From Maribellus comscasis (GTDB lineage: Bacteria > Bacteroidota > Bacteroidia > Bacteroidales > Prolixibacteraceae), in contig NZ_CP046401.1 of NCBI RefSeq assembly GCF_009762775.1, positions 6,274,001 to 6,338,000 of the forward strand: a stretch of DNA of 64,000 nucleotides, in the 5' to 3' direction. Shown piece by piece: positions 18,133-26,617 of this stretch; position 1 is the stretch's first letter, and each line of letters begins with the position of its first letter. The translations under genes were made by a program, and so were the position numbers. The notes under the pieces were generated by a model. The model was not told the origin of the DNA. It did no database searches and saw only the letters and a list, made by a program, of their open reading frames with translations.

Positions 18133-19945
18133 ACAAATTCTACATATTTTAATGCTCGAAGATAATGAGCTGGATGCAGAGTTAAACCGGGAACAATTAA
18201 ATTTGCTGGAAGAATACGATTGTATAGTGAAAATTATTCAGGATAAAGAGGACTATATCTCTGAAATCACTTCAAGTTCTCTGCCAGATTTAATACTTTG
18301 CGATTATACGCTCCCCATGTTCAATGGCATGGAAGCATTAAATGAATTAAATTCCCGGAAATTGCTAATCCCATTCATCTTTGTAACGGGTACTTTGCAG
18401 GAAGAAGTTGCTGCCGACGCGATAAAAGCCGGTGCCTGGGATTATGTGGTAAAAGATCGTTTATTCCGCTTGCCACTTGCCATAAAAAGTGTATTAGCAC
18501 TAAAAAAGGAAAAGGACATTGCCATAGAGGCCGATAAAAGGATTCAAAAAATAATAAGGGGAATCGACGAAACATCGATGCTCGTAATCGTAATTGATAA
18601 AGACTATATCATAGACTATGTAAATCAAAATTTTACAAGAGTAAGTGGTTTCCCGTTTAGTAAAGTGTCCGGCAAATCTATTTTTTCTGTTTTTTCTCAT
18701 GCCGACCAGAAATTGCTTGATAATATACGTGCCATTTTCCAAAAAAAAGAAGCGTTCACAGGTAATTTTAAAATCAGCGATAATGATTCCTTTTTTTGGG
18801 AACGTTTATCAGTAACACCTATTTTTAATGATAACAATACACTTAATAGTTATACCATAATTGCTGATGATATTACAGATCAGAAAAAGCTCGAAAAAGA
18901 CTTAAAAAAATCGCTTAAAAAATTAAAGACTCTGAATAAAAAGCTTGAGCTGGCAAAAAATAAGGCTGAGGAAAGCGATAATCTAAAAACTGCTTTTCTT
19001 GCCAACCTGAGCCACGAAATCAGAACACCAATGAACGGGATTCTGGGGTTTGCAGATCTTCTAAAACAAGAAAATCTGTCGCCTGATATGATTCATCAAT
19101 ATATTGATATTATTGAAGAAAGTGGAAAACGCATGCTAAATCTCATTAACGATCTCGTTGATATTTCAAAGATTGAGGCAAATCAGATCGTGATCAATCC
19201 TGAAAAAACGAATCTAAATAAGCTAATGAGTGAATTATATGATTTCTTTTTTACTCAGGTAAGCCAGAATGGAATTACGTTTGTTTGTAAAAAAGGCCTG
19301 GACGATTCAGAATCTGATATTTTAATCGACAAATTAAAACTAGAACAGGTACTGTCTAATTTGTTGAATAATGCTTTAAAATTCACAAAAAAAGGGGCGA
19401 TTCTTTTTCAATACAAAAAAGTTGACAACAGACTTATTTTTAGCGTTAAAGATACCGGAAAAGGTATTGGTCCCGGCTTGGGAAAAGTGATTTTCGAGCG
19501 TTTCCGGCAGGCAGAAATTTCTTATTTAAAAGAAGCAGAGGGACTAGGATTGGGCTTATCAATATCAAAGTCGTTTGTCGAGAAAATGGGGGGTGAAATA
19601 TGGGTAGAGTCGGAATACGGTAACGGCGCTGAATTTTTTGTCAGCTTACCATTTGTGCCTGAAAGAAGTGAGCCCAAAACGAAAATCGTTGGCAGACAGG
19701 AGGTTTTTGATAAAGAGCTCACAATTTTGATTGCAGAGGATGATGAAATTAATTATTTGTATTTTGAGAATGTTTTAAGTACAAATAAAATTAAGTTATA
19801 TCATGCAGAAAATGGAAAACAGGCAATTGAATTATATAAAAAACATTCCGAAATAGATATAATTCTAATCTCAGCGGGGTTAGTTCCCCGAAGCTCTGCT
19901 TCGAAATTAATTTTAAATTTGTTATGTGAGCGAATTTATTCATAA
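18125..19945 (+). CDS. Hybrid sensor kinase REC-PAS-HisKA-HATPase, C-terminal REC cut by IS200
   Basis: Order: N-terminal receiver (residues 6-125, LILCDYTLPMFNG), PAS (about 150-255, ending DDITDQKK), coiled coil, HisKA (LSHEIRTPMNG, His297), HATPase_c (NLLNNALKF, DTGKGIGPG, GLGLGLSIS) and the start of a C-terminal receiver (LTILIAEDDEINY). At 19869 the frame enters an IS200 element and ends after about 24 foreign residues at 19945. Joining 19869 to 20406 restores an uninterrupted 652-aa protein, so the disruption is recent. The shortened 606-aa form keeps the kinase core but has no usable C-terminal receiver; it may still phosphorylate other receivers. Confidence 0.85.
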   Translation: MSKQILHILMLEDNELDAELNREQLNLLEEYDCIVKIIQDKEDYISEITSSSLPDLILCDYTLPMFNGMEALNELNSRKLLIPFIFVTGTLQEEVAADAIKAGAWDYVVKDRLFRLPLAIKSVLALKKEKDIAIEADKRIQKIIRGIDETSMLVIVIDKDYIIDYVNQNFTRVSGFPFSKVSGKSIFSVFSHADQKLLDNIRAIFQKKEAFTGNFKISDNDSFFWERLSVTPIFNDNNTLNSYTIIADDITDQKKLEKDLKKSLKKLKTLNKKLELAKNKAEESDNLKTAFLANLSHEIRTPMNGILGFADLLKQENLSPDMIHQYIDIIEESGKRMLNLINDLVDISKIEANQIVINPEKTNLNKLMSELYDFFFTQVSQNGITFVCKKGLDDSESDILIDKLKLEQVLSNLLNNALKFTKKGAILFQYKKVDNRLIFSVKDTGKGIGPGLGKVIFERFRQAEISYLKEAEGLGLGLSISKSFVEKMGGEIWVESEYGNGAEFFVSLPFVPERSEPKTKIVGRQEVFDKELTILIAEDDEINYLYFENVLSTNKIKLYHAENGKQAIELYKKHSEIDIILISAGLVPRSSASKLILNLLCERIYS

Positions 19946-20405
19946 GAGTCATAATGTTTCAGTACTTCTTTACCATTTTGTCTGTCCAGCCAAATATCGG
20001 AGGGTTGTTTTTGACAAAGATGTTGATGAAAGTTTGAAACAAGTATGTATTGAAATCTCGAAGCGTTTTGAAATTACTTTTATAGAGATTGGTACGGATA
20101 AAGACCATGTTCATTTCTTGATTCAAAGTGTGCCAATGTTGAGTCCAACGCGAATCATTCAGACAGTAAAAAGTATCACTGCGAAACAGATTTTCAAGCT
20201 TCATCCCAAAGTCAAGAAACAACTGTGGGGAGGTGAATTCTGGACCAAAGGGTTTTATGTTAGTTCGGTTGGTGCTCATGGTGATGAAAATACAATTCAA
20301 AAATATGTACAAGCTCAAGGAAGACAAAAGGAATATCAAAAACTCCATGTTCAGCAACTTAGCTTATTTTGATACCTCGTCAGCTCTGCTGCGAGGTAGT
20401 TCATT
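19870..20405 (+). mobile_element. IS200/IS605-type insertion sequence (single tnpA)
   Basis: 536-bp element bounded by the reconstructed target ATTCTAAT|GGATTT; ends are certain to within one base and no target duplication is seen, as expected for Y1 transposons. Left subterminal hairpins: CGGGG/CCCCG (19875-19890) and CGAAGC-TCT-GCTTCG (19889-19903). Right hairpin: TACCTCG-T-CAGC-TCT-GCTG-CGAGGTA (20373-20398). It contains only tnpA and no tnpB. Confidence 0.92.
19926..20372 (+). CDS. tnpA: IS200-type HUH/Y1 transposase TnpA
   Basis: 148-aa single-strand transposase, full length for IS200. The HUH metal motif is HVH at residues 61-63 (KDHVHFLIQ) and the catalytic tyrosine is Tyr127 (IQKYVQAQG). 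Start is GTG at 19926, right after the left-end hairpins. The gene is intact and the host gene can be reconstructed without loss, so the element is probably active or recently active. Confidence 0.93.
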   Translation: MSEFIHKSHNVSVLLYHFVCPAKYRRVVFDKDVDESLKQVCIEISKRFEITFIEIGTDKDHVHFLIQSVPMLSPTRIIQTVKSITAKQIFKLHPKVKKQLWGGEFWTKGFYVSSVGAHGDENTIQKYVQAQGRQKEYQKLHVQQLSLF

Positions 20406-20619
20406 GGATTTAAAAATGCCATTAATGAATGGTATAGATGCAACCGCTGAAATTAGAAAAAAAAATCAAAAAGTGCCAATTATTGCCTTAACAGCCTACG
20501 TCTCCGATACAGATAAACAAACTGCTTTAGCGGCAGGTTGCAACGATTTTTTAACAAAACCGGTAAGGAAGGAAGTCTTATGGGAAAAAATATCAGGCGT
20601 TTTTGCCGGTAGTTTATAA
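20406..20619 (+). pseudogene. Separated C-terminal receiver half of the hybrid kinase
   Basis: Continues the receiver interrupted by IS200: MDLKMPLMNGIDATAEI with the phosphoacceptor Asp as the first intact codon after the junction (20407), then PIIALTAY and FLTKPV. It ends with TAA at 20619. On its own it lacks the first half of the receiver fold and has no start signal, so it is not expected to be made as a working protein. Confidence 0.9.
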
Positions 20620-20998
20620 ATATTTGTTTTTAATAAGGTACCGCAGGTTTACAGATTTTTGTGTGAAGAGTGAATAACTTTAACCGCAACAATTGAAATA
20701 ATATCTGATTGCATTTTTAGCTCATTACTTTTTAATAATACACGTGAAATACCTCAATCGGTACAATCTGTTAACTCTGCTTTTTTATTATTTGAAAAAA
20801 TAACTGCAGGATATTGTCGGTAATGTTGGCCCATTTGTCGTATTTGTAAGGGAATATCTTTATTTTAAGACATAATTTTGCCCGGGAAAAAACGGAGCCA
20901 GCACTCTGTGCTCTGCCGTTTTTGGGGTGAAAGACTATACCAGGCTGTTTGCTTTTAAATTTAAAAAGGAAGTTATTAAAGAAAGAAATACAGAAGAG
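20620..20998. other. Intergenic region upstream of the cyclase gene
   Basis: No gene seen. A TAATTTTG -7-like box (20873-20880) is followed at once by a strong hairpin (20888-20923); see that entry. A GTG-started extension of the cyclase from 20927 is open but not conserved-looking. Confidence 0.45.
20888..20923 (+). promoter_or_regulatory. Long hairpin, 5'-UTR element or terminator
   Basis: AAAAACGG pairs with CCGTTTTT and an inner AGCAC-TCT-GTGCT closes the tip. It lies right after a TAATTTTG -7 box, so it would sit at the extreme 5' end of the cyclase mRNA; alternatively it terminates the upstream kinase transcript. Confidence 0.45.
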
Positions 20999-21760
20999 AT
21001 GAAAATTGTCGATTTATCAAAGCCTATTCAATACAATAAAACCGACCCGTGGTTTATGAAGGTAAAAATTAAACATAAACCGCACCGGAAGGCAAAATGG
21101 TTAATCCGTTTTTTAGGCCTGCCGTTTAAGTTGTTTCCGAAAAATTTTAATGGCTGGGCCGATGATACCATAAAAAAAATGGGGGTTCATTCCACCACGC
21201 ACATTGATGCTCCGTGGCATTATTCGCCTACCACCAATGGTGAAAAATCAAAAACGATTGATGAAATTCCCCTCGAATCGTGCTTTGCCGAAGGTTTGGT
21301 TATTGACATGAAGCATAAAGCCGATTTTGACCCGATAACAGTAAAAGATATCGAAGCTTTTTTAAGGGTAAAAAATTTACAGATTCATCGCGGAATGATT
21401 GTTTTGATTAAAACGGGCAGGGACAAGTTTAACGGAACCAAAGATTTTCCTCAAAAAGGAACCGGAATGAGAGCGGAAGCAACGGATTGGTTAATCGAAA
21501 AAGGAGTAAAAGTGATGGGAATCGACTCGTGGGGCTGGGATCTTCCTCTGCCTTACATGTCGGAAAAAGCAAAGGAAACCGGAAATCCGGAGCTGTTTTG
21601 GGAAGCGCATCTGGTAGGCCGGCGTAAAGAATACTGGCATATGGAACAGTTGGTGAATCTCGATGAACTTCCTTACAGCGGTTTTAAGGTGGCTGTTTTT
21701 CCGCTCAAAATTGTGGGAGCTTCTGCCGCTCCTGCAAGGGTTGTGGCAATGATTGACTGA
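20999..21760 (+). CDS. Cyclase-family metal hydrolase (kynurenine formamidase-like)
   Basis: Member of the putative cyclase/kynurenine-formamidase fold, which binds zinc or manganese and hydrolyses amide or related bonds. The family motif HxTHxDAPxH is seen as HSTTHIDAPWH (residues 64-74), with a second block GVKVMGIDSWGWD. The ATG at 20999 is chosen because the protein then begins MKIVDLSKPI, as family members usually do; the upstream GTG frame from 20927 adds 24 unlike residues. 253 aa. The neighbouring M20 gene also belongs to an amide-hydrolase family, but a shared pathway is speculation. Confidence 0.82.
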   Translation: MKIVDLSKPIQYNKTDPWFMKVKIKHKPHRKAKWLIRFLGLPFKLFPKNFNGWADDTIKKMGVHSTTHIDAPWHYSPTTNGEKSKTIDEIPLESCFAEGLVIDMKHKADFDPITVKDIEAFLRVKNLQIHRGMIVLIKTGRDKFNGTKDFPQKGTGMRAEATDWLIEKGVKVMGIDSWGWDLPLPYMSEKAKETGNPELFWEAHLVGRRKEYWHMEQLVNLDELPYSGFKVAVFPLKIVGASAAPARVVAMID

Positions 21761-21978
21761 TACCTTTTGTCTATAAATTATTTCTCATCTTTTTTGGGCT
21801 TGAAATCAACTACATAAACGTTTCCCGTTTTCTTTGAGAACTTGCATGTTTTTAGTTCTGTTTTTGAAAGTGCCTTTTATCCAGTCAATTAAACAAAATC
21901 AGTAGCCAATGGTTATAATTGATATTTGTTTTTGACAGGAGATTTGAATCCTTCTGGAAGCATTTAACAAACGAAAAT

Positions 21979-23103
21979 ATGATGATATTTAACAAAACAG
22001 CCGGGTGGATTAGAGTTGTTATTCTGCTTACTGCGATGCTTCCCGTTGCATCTCTGGCACAAAACGGTGGAAATCTCTACAAAGTAAATGCTGAAATTGA
22101 AAAAAAAGTAATCGACTGGCGGCGCGATTTTCATGAGCATCCCGAATTGTCGAATCGCGAGTTTCGTACAAGTAAAAAGGTGGCCGGACATCTTCGTTCG
22201 CTGGGAATGGAAGTTACTGAAGGTATCGCCATAACAGGTGTAAAAGGTGTGTTAAAGGGAGGTCATCCCGGGCCGGTGGTGGCTCTCCGGGCAGATATGG
22301 ATGCACTGCCCATTGTTGAAAAAACCGATGTGCCCTTTACCTCGAAAGTGGATGTGATTTTTGGTCAACATATGGCATCGATGCTCGAAGCTGGTAAAAT
22401 TGCCTGTAAATCCGGACCCATAATGGCCGGAGCCAGCGATTTTAAAATTATAGTGCAGGGTAAAGGTTCGCATGGTTCAGCGCCATGGTCATCTGTTGAT
22501 CCAATCGCTATTTCAGCACAAATCGTTAACAGTATTCAAACTATTGTTAGCAGGAATATCAATATTGTGGAAAATCCGGCAGTGGTTACTGTTGGGGCCA
22601 TTCAGGGAGGAAATCGTTCGAACATTATTCCTGAAAGCGTTGAAATGGAGGGTACCATAAGGGTGTTCAGTGATGAAGATCAGAAGTTTATTTATAAGCG
22701 ACTAACTGCTATTGCCGAAAATATTGCGGAAGCAGAAGGCGGCAAAGCAATTGTTAAAGTGCCCTATACAATGGAATATCCTGTTACTATTAATGATGAG
22801 GCTCTTTCCTCCCAAATGTTGCCAACGCTGGAGCAAAGCGCTGGAAAAAATAACGTAGTGGAGATTAAGCCCATTACCGGAGCCGAAGATTTTTCAATGT
22901 TTGCACAAAAGGTACCCGGACTCTGTTACTATATCGGAGGCATGCCTAAAGGCCAGAAACCATCTACTGCTGCGCCACACCATACGGCAGAGTTTTTCCT
23001 GGATGAAAGCAGTTTTGTAACCGGAGTAAATACCATGACGAATCTGGTATTGGATTATCTGGATATGTATCCGGAAATGGCGGGTACTTCAGGGGAAGAA
23101 TAA
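21979..23103 (+). CDS. Exported M20 amidohydrolase lacking its metal-binding core
   Basis: The protein is plainly of the M20D aminoacylase/amidohydrolase type: signal peptide ending SLAQ, then WRRDFHEHPELS, VALRADMDALPI, a dimerisation domain with GKGSHGSAPWSSVDPI, GAEDFSMFA and PHHTAEF. However VPFTSK (about residue 122) runs straight into VDVIFGQHM. In the family about 75-80 residues lie between these, including the CGHDxH metal site and the EE catalytic pair. The junction is in frame near 22348, and the parental sequence would have had SKV- and PKVDV-like codons on each side, so deletion through short homology is plausible. It is 375 aa against about 430-450 normally. Probably inactive as a hydrolase, although the frame stays open. 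Confidence 0.8.
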   Translation: MMIFNKTAGWIRVVILLTAMLPVASLAQNGGNLYKVNAEIEKKVIDWRRDFHEHPELSNREFRTSKKVAGHLRSLGMEVTEGIAITGVKGVLKGGHPGPVVALRADMDALPIVEKTDVPFTSKVDVIFGQHMASMLEAGKIACKSGPIMAGASDFKIIVQGKGSHGSAPWSSVDPIAISAQIVNSIQTIVSRNINIVENPAVVTVGAIQGGNRSNIIPESVEMEGTIRVFSDEDQKFIYKRLTAIAENIAEAEGGKAIVKVPYTMEYPVTINDEALSSQMLPTLEQSAGKNNVVEIKPITGAEDFSMFAQKVPGLCYYIGGMPKGQKPSTAAPHHTAEFFLDESSFVTGVNTMTNLVLDYLDMYPEMAGTSGEE

Positions 23104-23268
23104 AGGAAATGTATTGGTTTTTCCAACATAAAAGAATTTTCCAACGAAGCGATGTAAAAAAGAAAACATTGTTAAAACTTACTGAAAGGTACTGTGTGGT
23201 TTTGCAAACGATTACTTCTGCAACTCCTGTTGAATCTGTTATTTCCAGCTATACTTAAAAATTAAAGT

Positions 23269-24306
23269 ATGTTTCGATTCTTCTCAAAAATGCGCTACAA
23301 ATTCGCAACCGAAAAACGGGCGGCTAAATACCTGCGTTACGCCGTAGGTGAAATTCTGTTGGTAGTAATCGGGATCTTAATCGCGCTGCAGGTGAATAAT
23401 TGGAACGAACAACGAAAAATACAACAAGACATTGACAACACTAAAAGAGCATTGGAAGAGGAGCTGGAAAACAATATTTCATCTATTACTAATCTTTTAA
23501 TGTCCGGGTATGAATTAAGTGACCTGTTAAAAGAATTTAGAGAGAATAGAACACTGAAAGATGTAAAATATGGTCAAGGTTCATTCTATGATAAATTTGG
23601 GATCTTTGACACATATGTAAGAGAACTTGAGGTCGAAAATTTAGATGCTTTAATCGCTCATGAAAAAAGTCTTTCACATTATGACAAAGCACTTCTTCCG
23701 ATAGCCAGGAATGTAAGAAGAACCATTGCTATGAGAAAGGTTTGGGAAACTAAAGCCACTGAGCTAAGCCTTGATAGATTTAGGGAGTTTGCAGATGAAT
23801 TACCCTGGTACTATGACACTGATAGTATTTCTAACTCTAAAAGGGATTACTATATACAAAACAACCCAAATTTCAGGAACAAAGCCATTCATTATCTTAA
23901 CTTTCAGCTTAATGAAAATGTCTTTTATGCTTCAGGTGTTCGAAGTGGCTCACTTATTCTATTATGGAAGTTGCAACAAAAAAAGAGTACTAATGATGGC
24001 TTTAGTACATTTCTTTTGGAGAAAGGATTAGTCCCTTTTAAAAAAATCAACTGTGATTCTCTTACTCAAATGAAACCGGAATTCATTGGTTTTAGAAATG
24101 TATTTATTATTCACAATCCATCATCACATGATGTAATTCTGAACAAATTTGATGGACAGAATAATATCAATAGAAAATTAAAATTAAATGCGAATTCTGA
24201 GAGGATGCTTTTTATGGATGAGAATGAATACATCCAATTAGGAGATAGTTGCCAAACTGTATTTTCCCCGGTAAGAAATGGATTTTTATTACTGGATAAT
24301 TACTGA
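23269..24306 (+). CDS. DUF6090 family membrane-anchored protein, copy 1
   Basis: 345-aa protein of the Bacteroidota DUF6090 family. The N-terminal module is conserved (MFRFFSKMRYKFATEKRAAK, then KYLRYAVGEILLVVIGILIALQ, one membrane helix at about residues 25-45, then NNWNE), followed by a helical domain (about 50-230) and, only in this copy, a beta-rich C-terminal part of about 100 residues (FIGFRNVFIIHNPSSHDV). The function of the family is unknown. First of a tandem series at 23269, 24355, 25115 and 25874 sharing the first 45-50 codons but little beyond. Confidence 0.8.
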   Translation: MFRFFSKMRYKFATEKRAAKYLRYAVGEILLVVIGILIALQVNNWNEQRKIQQDIDNTKRALEEELENNISSITNLLMSGYELSDLLKEFRENRTLKDVKYGQGSFYDKFGIFDTYVRELEVENLDALIAHEKSLSHYDKALLPIARNVRRTIAMRKVWETKATELSLDRFREFADELPWYYDTDSISNSKRDYYIQNNPNFRNKAIHYLNFQLNENVFYASGVRSGSLILLWKLQQKKSTNDGFSTFLLEKGLVPFKKINCDSLTQMKPEFIGFRNVFIIHNPSSHDVILNKFDGQNNINRKLKLNANSERMLFMDENEYIQLGDSCQTVFSPVRNGFLLLDNY

Positions 24307-24354
24307 ACATTAAAGCAGTTATAAAGGTTAATACTTGAAAATTAACTCAAGATC

Positions 24355-25110
24355 ATGTTCCGTTTCTTCTCAAAAATGCGTTACAAACTCGCAGCCGAAA
24401 ACCGGGTGGCTAAATACCTGCGATATGCCATTGGCGAAATACTGTTAGTAGTTATCGGGATTTTGCTGGCTTTACAAATAAATAACTGGAATCAGCAACA
24501 GAAAGAAAATAAAGCAGAACAAAATGCCCTGGTTAACCTGAAAGAAGATTTCGTATATAATCGTAATCTGATCAACACATGTATATGGGAAGCGGACTCA
24601 ATAATGAGAGAAAACGTGATCATTCTAGATCACACCGGTAACAAATTTCATCCCAAATCCGGCTTCGATCTGGACAGTGTGCTCAATTCTCTTGCATATA
24701 CTCCCAAATATTATCCTAAAAACGGTTTCCTCGATGATCTTTTGAATTCGGGCAACCTTGGTATTTTCAAAAGTGTAGAATTAAGAAAGCTTTTATCATC
24801 GTGGAATCCAACATTGGCAGATTTAAAAGAACGAGAATTGAATTGCTATGACCTAAATACAAAAATTGAAGATTACATTACTGAGCGAGGAAGTTGGTTA
24901 AACTTAGATTTCAAGTACGGAACAATGGGGTTTCCGGTCCAGCCATCGGGATTCGAAGTTAATAACAACGTATTTCTGACAGACCTGAAGTTTGAGAACT
25001 ATGTTGAAAATCACATTTACTATATGAATGCTTTAAAAACGCGCCAAAAGAATATTCTGAAACTATCAGATCAAATTATTTTTCTAATTGACAAAAACAT
25101 TAAAGAATAA
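24355..25110 (+). CDS. DUF6090 family membrane-anchored protein, copy 2
   Basis: 251 aa. Same N-terminal module as its neighbours (FFSKMRYKLAAENRVAKYL, GEILLVVIGILLALQINNWNQ) with one membrane helix, then a divergent helical domain rich in Asn, Leu and Lys that is presumably outside the membrane. It lies 48 nt after copy 1 and 4 nt before copy 3, so the set is likely one operon. Function unknown. Confidence 0.8.
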   Translation: MFRFFSKMRYKLAAENRVAKYLRYAIGEILLVVIGILLALQINNWNQQQKENKAEQNALVNLKEDFVYNRNLINTCIWEADSIMRENVIILDHTGNKFHPKSGFDLDSVLNSLAYTPKYYPKNGFLDDLLNSGNLGIFKSVELRKLLSSWNPTLADLKERELNCYDLNTKIEDYITERGSWLNLDFKYGTMGFPVQPSGFEVNNNVFLTDLKFENYVENHIYYMNALKTRQKNILKLSDQIIFLIDKNIKE

Positions 25111-25114
25111 AAGC

Positions 25115-25852
25115 ATGCTCCGCTTCTTCTCAAAAATGCGCTACAAACTGGCCGTTGAAAACCGGACTGCTAAATACCTGCGTTATGCTGTAGGTGAAAT
25201 TTTGTTGGTTGTGATTGGCATTTTGATAGCACTGCAAATTAACAACTGGAATGAAGAACGTAAAATACATATTTATGAACAAAAAATATTAAGCGATTTA
25301 TTGCATACAATTGATAACGACCTGGCAGTTCAAAAGATGTTATTAAGGCGTCTTGATTCAATGGAGTTCGGAATTTCAAATATTTATCGGCTGATGGGAA
25401 AAAACGAAAGTTCGGAGGATTCCATTCAAAAATATTTGCCATACTTCCAGTTTGGAATACGATTTAGTTATGATCCCGGTGCTTACGAGTCATTGAAATC
25501 CGTAGGATTGGATAAAGTTACAGACAATTCCATTCGGGCCGGATTGGCACATTTATATGATTTTCAATATCCCAGAACCAGCTCGATGATTGAAGATGAA
25601 TATAAGAAACCACGCCTGGAAGCCGAGAATCTTCTGGATAAATTTTTAGTGAATGAAGTAGAGGTGAATGCCAAGGGTGAGCCGACGATTAGCAGCAAAA
25701 TCGAAATCAACGATCCATTTCATAATCAGGATTTTCTTAATTGCATCAGAACTTATTCATTTGTAGTTAAACAGGGAAGATTTCGTATTGAGGATATAAT
25801 GAACGCATTGAATAGGGTGAAAAAATCGCTGGAAGATTATATCGATAAGTAA
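25115..25852 (+). CDS. DUF6090 family membrane-anchored protein, copy 3
   Basis: 245 aa from the ATG at 25115, which gives the family start MLRFFSKMRYKLAVENR; an in-frame ATG at 25088 would overlap the previous gene and add nine atypical residues. One membrane helix (EILLVVIGILIALQINNWNE), then a helical region with a conserved-looking GAYESLKSVGLDKV segment. Third member of the tandem array. Function unknown. Confidence 0.8.
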   Translation: MLRFFSKMRYKLAVENRTAKYLRYAVGEILLVVIGILIALQINNWNEERKIHIYEQKILSDLLHTIDNDLAVQKMLLRRLDSMEFGISNIYRLMGKNESSEDSIQKYLPYFQFGIRFSYDPGAYESLKSVGLDKVTDNSIRAGLAHLYDFQYPRTSSMIEDEYKKPRLEAENLLDKFLVNEVEVNAKGEPTISSKIEINDPFHNQDFLNCIRTYSFVVKQGRFRIEDIMNALNRVKKSLEDYIDK

Positions 25853-25873
25853 CAAAATAATTAACTGTTTTTT

Positions 25874-26115
25874 ATGCTTCGTTTCTTTTCTAAAATACAC
25901 TACAAACTGGTCACTGAAAACCGGGTGGCAAAATACCTCTGTTACGCTACCGGCGAAAAGTTGCTGGTTGTTCCTGAGGTTGTCGAAACAAGCAAAAGAA
26001 ACTTTTTAGTAAGATGCTTTACAAATTCGCAGTTGTATACTTTGCGAAACGAAAAAGACCTCGCCCGGAATATAAATCAGGCGATCTTTGTAATCCACCA
26101 AAAATAACAACATGA
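25874..26115 (+). pseudogene. Decayed DUF6090 copies (two partial N-terminal modules)
   Basis: An ATG at 25874 restarts the family module (MLRFFSKIHYKLVTENRVAK, then KYLCYATGEKLLVV) but the membrane helix is broken after about 32 residues and the frame ends at 26107. At 26002, in another frame, the module begins again (LFSKMLYKFAV) and runs as an unrelated tail to a TGA at 26115. The stretch is therefore at least one, probably two, collapsed tandem copies. The stop overlaps the ATG of the DUF4180 gene. Confidence 0.7.
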
Positions 26116-26465
26116 AAATAAGAGAACACAACATTAATAATTCAAAAATTGCAGAGCTTGTTTCTGATGAGATAGTCATCAGAAACAGTGACGACGGCCT
26201 GGATCTCCTGGGTGATTTGTATTATCAGGGATTTGACAAAATAATCATCCACGAGAAAAATATTGTTCCCGCTTTTTTTGACTTAAAAAATGGCATGGCC
26301 GGAGAAATATTACAAAAGTTTTCCAATTATCGGGTTCATCTGGTTATCGTCGGAGATTTTTCAAAATATACACGGAAGAGTATTTGTGACTTTATTTATG
26401 AGAGTAACAAGGGGAGACAGGTCAATTTTGTCGCGTCCCTAACCGATGCAATAGCAATTTTTTAG
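26112..26465 (+). CDS. DUF4180 domain protein
   Basis: 117-aa soluble protein matching the DUF4180 family: an alpha/beta STAS-like fold with the characteristic DGLDLLGDLYYQGFDKIIIHEKNI and PAFFDLKNGMAGEILQKFSNY blocks. The function is not known. It follows the decayed DUF6090 copies directly and may be read from the array's transcript. Confidence 0.85.
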   Translation: MKIREHNINNSKIAELVSDEIVIRNSDDGLDLLGDLYYQGFDKIIIHEKNIVPAFFDLKNGMAGEILQKFSNYRVHLVIVGDFSKYTRKSICDFIYESNKGRQVNFVASLTDAIAIF

Positions 26466-26617
26466 CTTCTTTTACAGATAGTATTGTTTTTAATAATAAA
26501 CATAGGTTGATAAATATTGTCAGTAATTTTTAAAATATGAGTTTCATCATTTTTATCGCCTGAATTAATATTGTAATTTTAACACTTATTGTTTCAACTA
26601 AACAGATAAACCCAAAA

